Shown here in pieces: positions 44,575 through 50,732 of a DNA stretch of 50,732 bases (its first letter is position 1; each line of letters starts with the position of its first letter). Source of the DNA: an uncultured Prevotella sp. (GTDB taxonomy: Bacteria; Bacteroidota; Bacteroidia; Bacteroidales; Bacteroidaceae); NCBI GenBank assembly GCA_934196725.1, contig CAKPWR010000012.1, forward strand, positions 1-50,732, in the 5' to 3' direction. A program made the translations under genes and the position numbers. The notes beneath the pieces were generated by a model. The model searched no databases and had not been told where the DNA came from. It saw only the letters and a list, made by a program, of their open reading frames with translations.

Positions 44575-45864
44575 ATGGCGAACAATACGAAAAATCATCA
44601 ATTACCTATCTGGACAGAGGTAGAGTATACTGCATTATGTAAAAATCCATTCATCGATACTCCTTTCTTCATCCCAAAGGAGTCGAAGGTTTTTCTGTGC
44701 CGTGAAGACGGAAGCAGAGAGGAACAGCGCATGATTTTCCTGGTATTCAAGTCTACTGCTGCAGCAGAAGATGCAGAATGGGAAGACGACCCAATACCAG
44801 GAGAAATGTGGGTAAAGCCTTTGGAGGATGACGACACAGAGGAATATGAACCTGCTAAAATCATCTATCTCGGACAAGATATTGATGACTTTATCAATGT
44901 GGTTAGCGAGGATGACAATACCATTACATTCGACTTCTACTGGCGTCACGGTGAGGTAAAAGTAGAGAAAGCTGAAAAAACCGACGAAGGATTCGTATGC
45001 AAGAAGGAAGACTTCGGAGAGGAGGGGCTGCGCCTGACTCTCATCCCAGAGGAGGACGGCAATCCATTCTCTATCAACCTGCAGATTCCATACATCGGAT
45101 TCTCTCTCTATGACGCTGAAGACCACAAAGTACATGGAGAGATTGAGGTGGCACACGACCAGATAGACAACTATCGCTACGAGTTCGTAGGCAATGATAC
45201 CAACGACCGTTTCTCATTGCATCTCGACAATGACAAACTGATTTATATCTGCGTATTGCGCCCTGAGAGTGCACAGCTGGTGGTACGCAACCAGCGCGAA
45301 CGCCTTTCCGTGGTAGATCAGATTCCGTCAGAAGGTAAGCTGAGCCAGCTGATGATGAATGCTCATTCTGCACTCATCAAGAACAAGAACTACCGTTGGC
45401 GCGTGAACATCTCAGGCAGTTCCATCGCTCAGGAGGTTGAATTGGAAATCAATCCAGAGTGTCTCGTTGCATTCATCAAGGAGCAGATGGCAAAGGGAAC
45501 CGACATGGATACCCTCGGACAGCAGCTCATCGCCATGGAACAGAAGTATGCCTTCCAGTGGTTCTGGTTGAAGGACAGCGACTGGAGTCATGACGACCCG
45601 ATGTTCGACATGTTCATGAACCAGCTTGTAGCATTCTCGTTCGTCACCCAGAAGCCAATCCAGGGCGACCAGCTGCAGGCACGCAACAACAAGCGCAAGA
45701 TCAAGCGTTGCGCCAAACTCATCAAGGCTCATCAGAAGGGAGAAATCAGCCTTTGGGAAGAGGAAGAGGAACAGCGCAAGGAGATTCTCCATCTCTTCAG
45801 CACCTTCCACGGTCCTTTCACAGAAATGCTGGAATCATTGAATGATGAGTCTGAAGAAGAATAA
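44575..45864 (+). CDS. Acidic protein of unknown function, 429 residues
   Basis: I cannot name the family. The start MANNTKNHQLPIWTEVEYTALCKNPF is chosen because a full promoter lies 71 bases upstream. The middle holds beta-rich, acidic segments (VSEDDNTITFDFYWRHGEVKVEK; ...DRFSLHLDNDKLIYICVL). The C-terminal part is helical and charged (NNKRKIKRCAKLIKAHQKGEISLWEEEEEQRKE), ending in a Glu/Ser-rich tail. No signal peptide, membrane helix or catalytic motif is visible. The codon use looks like the housekeeping genes, unlike the A/T-rich Rhs cassettes on both sides, so it is probably native and the cassettes have been added around it. Confidence 0.85.
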   Translation: MANNTKNHQLPIWTEVEYTALCKNPFIDTPFFIPKESKVFLCREDGSREEQRMIFLVFKSTAAAEDAEWEDDPIPGEMWVKPLEDDDTEEYEPAKIIYLGQDIDDFINVVSEDDNTITFDFYWRHGEVKVEKAEKTDEGFVCKKEDFGEEGLRLTLIPEEDGNPFSINLQIPYIGFSLYDAEDHKVHGEIEVAHDQIDNYRYEFVGNDTNDRFSLHLDNDKLIYICVLRPESAQLVVRNQRERLSVVDQIPSEGKLSQLMMNAHSALIKNKNYRWRVNISGSSIAQEVELEINPECLVAFIKEQMAKGTDMDTLGQQLIAMEQKYAFQWFWLKDSDWSHDDPMFDMFMNQLVAFSFVTQKPIQGDQLQARNNKRKIKRCAKLIKAHQKGEISLWEEEEEQRKEILHLFSTFHGPFTEMLESLNDESEEE

Positions 45865-45883
45865 AATATATCCTCGGATTATT

Positions 45884-46166
45884 TTATAATATATCGAGGA
45901 GTTCCTCGAATCTTGAGATACGTCGGAGCTTCGGATGTTCAAATTCCTCTATTTTTTCATGTGCCCATGTGGTATGAAAAGGAATATGGACAGCCGAAGC
46001 TCCGATTTTTAATGCCGGAGCAATATCGCTCTTGAAACTGTTGCCCACCATCACCAGCTCATCGGGAGTTACATCCAGTTCCCTGCAGAGACGATGATAA
46101 GCCTTGGGCGTCTTGTCGCTCACGATACTCACCACATCGAAATAACGCTGCAAGCCCGAACGCCAA
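45884..46166 (-). pseudogene. Duplicated 3' end of the HAD gene
   Basis: A 283-bp copy of the last part of the complete HAD gene at 48302-49033, about 96% identical by eye (about ten differences, including TPDEL here against TPGEL there). It starts at the same stop codon and breaks off near 46166, after CCCGAACGCCA. It lacks the N-terminal part with the catalytic DxD of the HAD fold. A peptide could start at 46153 (MQRYFDVVSIVSDKTPKAYH) but cannot be an active phosphatase. Confidence 0.85.
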
Positions 46167-46261
46167 CGTCGTCAATATCTTGCATGCAAAGCAGACTCCT
46201 TGAGTTGCCAAGGGTCACCTTGGTGTGCGAAATTGTTGGTATTTGTCTGTGACAATTTTAT

Positions 46262-46330
46262 TCAGGTTTGGCACCACTTGGTCATCAATCTTCATTACCT
46301 AACAGCATAGACTATTTCCGCAAACTTCTG
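46262..46330 (-). repeat. Shared junction repeat: lipoprotein C 3' end plus Rhs scrap
   Basis: Bases 46275-46330 match 41228-41277 almost exactly (GGTCATCAATCTTCATTACC and onward to CGCAAACTTCTGAAT). On the minus strand this covers the last codons of a lipoprotein C-like gene, then VMKIDDQV of Rhs core. Beyond it the two sites differ. Together with 46167-46261, which shows nothing else I can name, this is the scar downstream of lipoprotein D. Confidence 0.75.
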
Positions 46331-46358
46331 AATTTTGCAAGTGAGCCTTTTTATCCTA

Positions 46359-46946
46359 TTATTCTTTTTGGGGAAACTTTAGTGTTTTTATATGACTGTA
46401 GTCATCAAATTCAACAAATATAGTTGCCCCATAAATATAATCTATCTTTTCTCTCTTGGTAATATTGATTGGTGGAGTTTCTAAACGACTCTCCACAGCA
46501 TCCGCAGGATCATATCGATAGTAAATTTTGATTTTTCTATCCAAATCTTTTATATCTATATATTTATCTAAATGCAACTTATATAAATTCTCAGCATATA
46601 TGGTTACACCTATTCGCACACTATCGTGAGGTGGTACAATGCGCGTCCCCAAATGGGGATACCAAAATCTTGCAGGACATTCCATTTCGTACTTTCCATT
46701 TTTAACGATAAAATGAGACTTCAGATACATGCCTCCACTTAATCCATTACAAGGTATATAAACAGAATCACTGCTACGATTGTAAAATTTTAAGATACAA
46801 CAAATGTCCCTACTTTCAAAATCCATCTCTTTTACACCTTTTGGAAAATTATCTAAAATACTATAATAAACACAAGAATATTTTGGCAAATTGTCGGTGC
46901 AAGATGTGATGCAACCTAAAATGACTATAAATATTATTTTTTTCAT
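46359..46946 (-). CDS. Secreted lipoprotein D, candidate immunity protein for the HELLGH tip
   Basis: A 195-residue lipoprotein: MKKIIFIVILGCITSCTDN, lipobox Cys16. It is a paralogue of lipoprotein A (43424-44005), with aligned blocks across the whole mature part: DNFPKGVKEMDF, ARFWYPHLGTR, LHLDKYIDIKDLDRKIKIYYRYD. It starts 76 bases after the Rhs tip with the HELLGH motif, in the same direction, the position of its immunity gene. The fact that its relative A lies in the other half of the array suggests a duplicated immunity family. Confidence 0.75.
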   Translation of the reverse strand: MKKIIFIVILGCITSCTDNLPKYSCVYYSILDNFPKGVKEMDFESRDICCILKFYNRSSDSVYIPCNGLSGGMYLKSHFIVKNGKYEMECPARFWYPHLGTRIVPPHDSVRIGVTIYAENLYKLHLDKYIDIKDLDRKIKIYYRYDPADAVESRLETPPINITKREKIDYIYGATIFVEFDDYSHIKTLKFPQKE

Positions 46947-47022
46947 ACCTTAAATCTTTATTATTATTTTTGAATACCGATATATCAAGAATATCCTATA
47001 GATATAAATTGCATATTAAATA

Positions 47023-48294
47023 TCAATGTTGTAAATATTCATTAGCTCGATGCATTTCCAACCATTTATATAATCCCTTGAGAGGAGTCGTCATTTTATC
47101 CCATGTAGGATCATTTCTTTGCATTTTAAGTATTTTCCAATGCTCGTCCTCTTTCATCCCCATCAAGCCATGTCCTAAAAGTTCATGAATACCTAAGAGA
47201 CTGACTATATTAGATGTTGTAGAATAATAATTTACTCTTTCTGCTTCACATAATATAATATTAGCAGTAATATTATTCATGTCCTCCTTAGAACGAGTTA
47301 CCGCCAAAGGTACATCCTTATAAGGAGGTCTCTTCGCATTGTTATAACTCCCAAGGATTTGATAAGGAAATCCATCAGGATGTAAATTTCGTCCCAAAAT
47401 ATTGACCGAAATTTGCCCATTTTCCAAATTCGAAGTATCAAAACCATTTCGAGATAAAATATTCGTGAGAATATTAGAACATGCCTCCGCTGTTATCCCT
47501 TCACAAGGGAAAGCTCGCTTACCGAAGATTTCTACAAGTTTGAGATTTTTGGATATATCCTTTATATAATTATAGCTATCAACAACATAAATATAATCTG
47601 TCTCTTTAAGATTGTCAAACAAATATGTCCCATCAGTCAAGTAATATGAATCCTCGCCATTCAAATCTATTGCACCAATAGGATTTCCCCCACAATAAGC
47701 ATAAGGACTTACATCCGCATACGTTTCGGCATGAGGGTCGATGGTGGCAAATCTACCATCCGCCATCCATCTTGCCCCATAATCATACCAATCCAAGCCA
47801 TGCATTCTGTCCAACTCCTTGCCATTGTACTTGTATCTCTGGACAGACTCATTGGTGCTTTCAGCCATGATGCCACCATAAGGGTAGTAATGGTTCACTT
47901 GCTCCACTTCGCCCTTGCTGCTTACCACTATCCGATTGTTACCAAGATGGTCCTTGAGATAATAATGATACATAGCTCTATTGTCGGTGAACGTGATGTA
48001 TCCACCGTCAAACAATACTTGCTTAAATGTATCATCCTCATATATCATATTACCACAATAAGCTATAGTATGGCTACTGGCAGGGTGCGCAGTCTTGTAG
48101 CTGGCTAGGAGCTTGACTCCAGAGGCATCATATACATACGTTATCGTCTTGCCATCACCAAATGTTATATTCGATGGCAAATTTAATAAATTATATTCAA
48201 TCTTGCTAATATTTTTGTTTAAATCTTTCACCAGATTGCCATTTTTGTCGTATTCGTACTCAATTTCCTCGTTAGCGCCATCCATAAAGTTGAA
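47023..48294 (-). pseudogene. Displaced Rhs fragment with HELLGH metallopeptidase-like toxin tip
   Basis: About 423 codons that begin inside the Rhs core, right after the HAD stop. The core part runs FMDGANEEIEYEYDKNGNL, YYLKDHLGNNRIVV, KYNGKELDRMHGLDWYDYGARW and YAYCGGNPIGAIDLNGED, the normal end of an Rhs shell. The tip (about 215 residues) follows: DSYYLTDGTYLFD..., with IHELLGHGLMGMKEDEHW (codons at 47170-47187). HELLGH is a zinc-binding hexapeptide, the same as in M49 dipeptidyl peptidases, but nothing else here looks like M49. It has no N-terminal secretion part and no own start, so it is a displaced cassette. Expression would need recombination with a full Rhs gene. Confidence 0.8.
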
Positions 48295-48301
48295 TATCGA
48301 G

Positions 48302-49033
48302 TTATAAAATATCGAGGAGTTCCTCGAATCTTGAGATACGTCGGAGCTTCGGATGTTCAAATTCCTCTATTTTTTCATGTGCCCATGTGGTATGAAAGGG
48401 GATATGGACAGCCGAAGCTCCGATTTTTAATGCCGGAGCAATATCGCTCTTGAAACTGTTTCCCACCATCACCAGCTCACCGGGAGTTACATCCAGTTCC
48501 CTGCAGAGGCGATGATAAGCCTTGGGCGTCTTGTCGCTCACGATACTCACCACATCAAAATAGCGCTGCAGCCCCGAACGCCACAACTTATTCTCCTGAT
48601 CCATCAGCTCTCCCTTGGTAAAGACGGCAAGCTTGTATCTTCTTTCACCGGAAGAACCATCCTCCTGCACGGTTCTCATTTCACGGATGCGGGCAAGGGT
48701 TGCCTCAACACCCTCCAGCGGTTTGGCATCAAGATGCAGGAGACTCTTGCCCAGATCCAGAATCTGAGCAATGACATTCGCCTCCACCTTGCCATGACTC
48801 ACCTTGATGGCATTTTCTACCAGCGAAAGGGTAAAAGCCTTGCAGCCATATCCCAAGTCTGCCATATTCCGGCTCTCCGTTTCAAAGAGGGCAGCAGAAA
48901 TCTCCTTCTCCTTGCCATAAGCAGAAAGAAGCTCACAATATTCATGCTCTACATCCTCGAAGTAATTCTGCAATGCCCAGAGCGTATCGTCGGCATCGAA
49001 GGCTATCGCCTTGATATTCTTCAGTTTTTCCAT
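48302..49033 (-). CDS. HAD-superfamily hydrolase (phosphatase-like)
   Basis: A 243-residue cytoplasmic HAD protein. Motif I is IAFDADDTLW (nucleophile Asp and acid Asp), then motif II in the VFTKG segment, a conserved Lys in SDKTPKAYH, and motif IV in VMVGNSFKSDI. It should hydrolyse a phosphate ester; the substrate is not evident. The start at 49031-49033 is preferred over an ATG 9 bases upstream because a -7 element at 49055-49062 predicts transcription near 49048. It ends immediately before the Rhs fragment. Its 3' end is duplicated at 45884-46166. Confidence 0.88.
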   Translation of the reverse strand: MEKLKNIKAIAFDADDTLWALQNYFEDVEHEYCELLSAYGKEKEISAALFETESRNMADLGYGCKAFTLSLVENAIKVSHGKVEANVIAQILDLGKSLLHLDAKPLEGVEATLARIREMRTVQEDGSSGERRYKLAVFTKGELMDQENKLWRSGLQRYFDVVSIVSDKTPKAYHRLCRELDVTPGELVMVGNSFKSDIAPALKIGASAVHIPFHTTWAHEKIEEFEHPKLRRISRFEELLDIL

Positions 49034-49054
49034 ACTTTTCATTTCTTTTAGTTG

Positions 49055-49062
49055 CAAAGTTA
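49055..49062 (-). promoter_or_regulatory. -7 element of the HAD gene
   Basis: The minus strand reads TAACTTTG (TAnnTTTG). It is divergent from the promoter at 49104-49134. Confidence 0.55.
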
Positions 49063-49103
49063 ATGTTTTTATCCGAAAAGGAAAACAAATTATTCTGCTT
49101 TCT

Positions 49104-49134
49104 TTTGCATATACCAATATTTTTCGTAACTTTG
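49104..49134 (+). promoter_or_regulatory. Promoter of the AAA-ATPase-like gene
   Basis: TTTG (49104-49107), exactly 19 bases, then TAACTTTG (49127-49134), 25 bases before the ATG: a full consensus match. Confidence 0.8.
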
Positions 49135-49159
49135 CCAAAAATTCAATAAAAGCAACAAT

Positions 49160-50651
49160 ATGAAATACCCTATAGGAATACAAGACTTTAGCGAAATTAT
49201 AGATGGCGGTTATGTTTATCTCGACAAAACCAAAATCCTCTATGATTTAGTACATAATGGGAAAATATATTTTCTGAGTCGTCCAAGACGATTCGGAAAG
49301 TCATTGTTGATTTCTACCCTGGAATGCTACTTCCAAGGAAAGAAAGATCTGTTTAAAGGACTTGCCATCGAACAATTAGAAAAAGAATGGAAGCAATATT
49401 CTGTTTTCCATATAGACTTCAATGGCAAGAATTTCACACAAGCAGGCGAATTGGAAAAGACCTTGAATGAATTTGTTGAACAACAAGAATTAATCTATGG
49501 GCGAGATCCAATTGCATCCACTTTGGGTAGCCGTTTCATGGCTGTATTGAGAACTGCCCATGAAAAGACAGGACTGGGCGCCGTTGTCTTGATCGACGAA
49601 TATGACAAGCCTTTACTGGATGTTTTGGACACAGGGTTAAAGACCTTCGATTCTGAAGGCAACGAGCGTTTGCTGGAAGATAGGCATCGTGAGATTATGA
49701 AAGGTTTCTACAGTGTCTTCAAGGCAGCTGACAGAGATTTGAAATTCGTGCTATTGACTGGTGTCACCAAGTTTTCTCAAGTTAGTGTGTTTAGTGGTTT
49801 CAACCAGCCTAACGACATTAGCATGGACGACCACTACGAGGCACTTTGCGGAATCACGGAGGAAGAATTATACTCAACCTTCGATGAACAAATCAAGGCA
49901 ATGTCCGTAAGATATAAAGTATCTGAGGATGAGATGAGATATCGACTCAAGCGCAAGTATGACGGTTATCACTTCAGTCCAAGCATGCTCGACATCTACA
50001 ATCCTTTCAGCATTTTGAACTCACTGAGCAAGAAAATCCTGAGTGATTTCTGGTTCCGTACAGGTTCGCCAACCTATCTGGTTCGCTTATTAGCTCATTC
50101 TGACGAAAACCTCAACGAGTTGACAGGAAAGTATTATCCAACGAGCAGTTTCATTGACTACAAGGCAGATATCGAGGCTCCCCTACCAATGATTTACCAG
50201 AGCGGTTATCTCACCATTAAGGATTGGAACATGGATACCGATTCCTATCTCTTGGATTTTCCAAACGACGAGGTAAAAGCTGGTTTCGTAACCATGGTGG
50301 CAGCCAATTACCTGAAACCCAAGACGCAAAAATGACGAGCGGGAAAAAGAGCGCTATTTCCAATATACCTTCTACTTGGTGATTCGCATGATAAGTTGCT
50401 TTACTGTCTTGATTGAGAAAGAGCAAAGCGAGGGACGAGTAGACTGTATCGTAGAGACCCCTAATTTTGTTTATATCTTTGAGTTTAAACGTGATGGTTC
50501 AGCACTTGATGCTTTGAAACAAATCGAAACAAAAGGATATGCCCGTGAGTATGCCGCCGACAAAAGAAAGATATACCAGATAGGCTGCAACTTCTCATCT
50601 GAGACAGGTACAATTGATGGCTGGAAGCTTCAGATTTCTTCAGAGGCTTAA
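49160..50651 (+). pseudogene. AAA-ATPase-like / PD-(D/E)XK nuclease family protein (DUF1703 type), frameshifted
   Basis: The N-terminal part (49160-50335) is an AAA_ATPase-like domain: YVYLDKTKILYDLV, Walker A SRPRRFGKSLLIS, Walker B VVLIDEYDKPLLD, VLLTGVTKFSQVSVFSG. The C-terminal nuclease part lies in another frame (about 50330-50651): REKERYFQYTFYLVIR, then EGRVDCIVETPNFVYIFEFK with the D and E-x-K of a PD-(D/E)XK fold, and YAREYAADKRKIYQIG. Between them about 45 codons usual in the family are missing and the frame changes, at LKPKTQK-TGA. Two broken halves of one gene. The family is common in Bacteroidota and of unclear function. The last 81 bases of the window hold nothing I can name. 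Confidence 0.8.
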
Positions 50652-50732
50652 GAACAACCTCAAATCCGCAACCTATAGGGTTTAGTGGGATTTTGCTTGC
50701 AAAGCGACAAAATTCATTTTATTGTACATATT

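Noticed and set aside
47170..47187. HELLGH as evidence for a dipeptidyl peptidase III gene
   Set aside because: Only the hexapeptide matches. The protein is far too short, lacks the second M49 motif and is fused to Rhs core.
48295..48360. ATG at 48360 as the true start of the Rhs fragment
   Set aside because: This stretch is the 3' end of the HAD gene read in another frame; Rhs likeness begins only near 48294.

Overview
The window comes from a Bacteroidota chromosome, most probably a Prevotella or Segatella copri-like gut strain. Four things point there: the LpxC-FabZ fusion; many promoters of the Bacteroidota form TTTG-N19-TAnnTTTG, usually a short way upstream of the start; the Bacteroidota-type LptD and GH95 proteins; and the small secreted lipoproteins with a Cys lipobox. 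I found no tRNA, rRNA or CRISPR array.

Layout. 1-5.8 kb is housekeeping: the end of prfA, pyrF, then lpxD, lpxC-fabZ, lpxA (lipid A synthesis) and miaA. 5.8-14.9 kb, minus strand, is a self-contained regulated efflux locus: NtrC-type regulator, sensor kinase, TolC-like channel, HlyD-like adaptor, two-domain ABC permease and ABC ATPase. A candidate sigma-54 promoter and paired inverted-repeat enhancer sites lie just before the TolC gene. 15-21 kb is an accessory island of broken and selfish genes: an Rpn-type nuclease remnant, an HD protein, a type III-like DNA methyltransferase fused by deletion to a DUF4391 remnant, structured gene-free DNA, a YoeB-like toxin with its antitoxin, a 440-bp element with terminal inverted repeats, and a translationally coupled pair of unknown genes. 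20.9-26.1 kb is a second efflux operon (TolC, EmrA-like, EmrB-like) with an AraC regulator.

26-41 kb is mostly core metabolism and envelope: GNAT acetyltransferase, fucose isomerase-family protein, PBP1A, a PIF1-like helicase, GH95 alpha-L-fucosidase, LptD, an HD protein and an oxaloacetate decarboxylase-like protein whose carrier domain lacks the biotin lysine.

41.2-48.3 kb is the most unusual part. It is an array of displaced Rhs (polymorphic toxin) cassettes with no intact Rhs gene in view. There are pieces of Rhs core, two toxin tips (one with a HELLGH zinc-type motif), and four lipoproteins that look like immunity proteins, two of them clearly paralogous. Each lipoprotein gene is followed by another scrap of Rhs sequence. 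One cassette is bracketed by a complete HAD phosphatase gene and a roughly 96% identical 283-bp copy of its 3' end, which suggests arrival by recombination. An unrelated acidic protein of unknown function separates the two halves of the array. The window closes with a HAD gene and a frameshifted AAA-ATPase/PD-(D/E)XK pseudogene transcribed divergently from it.
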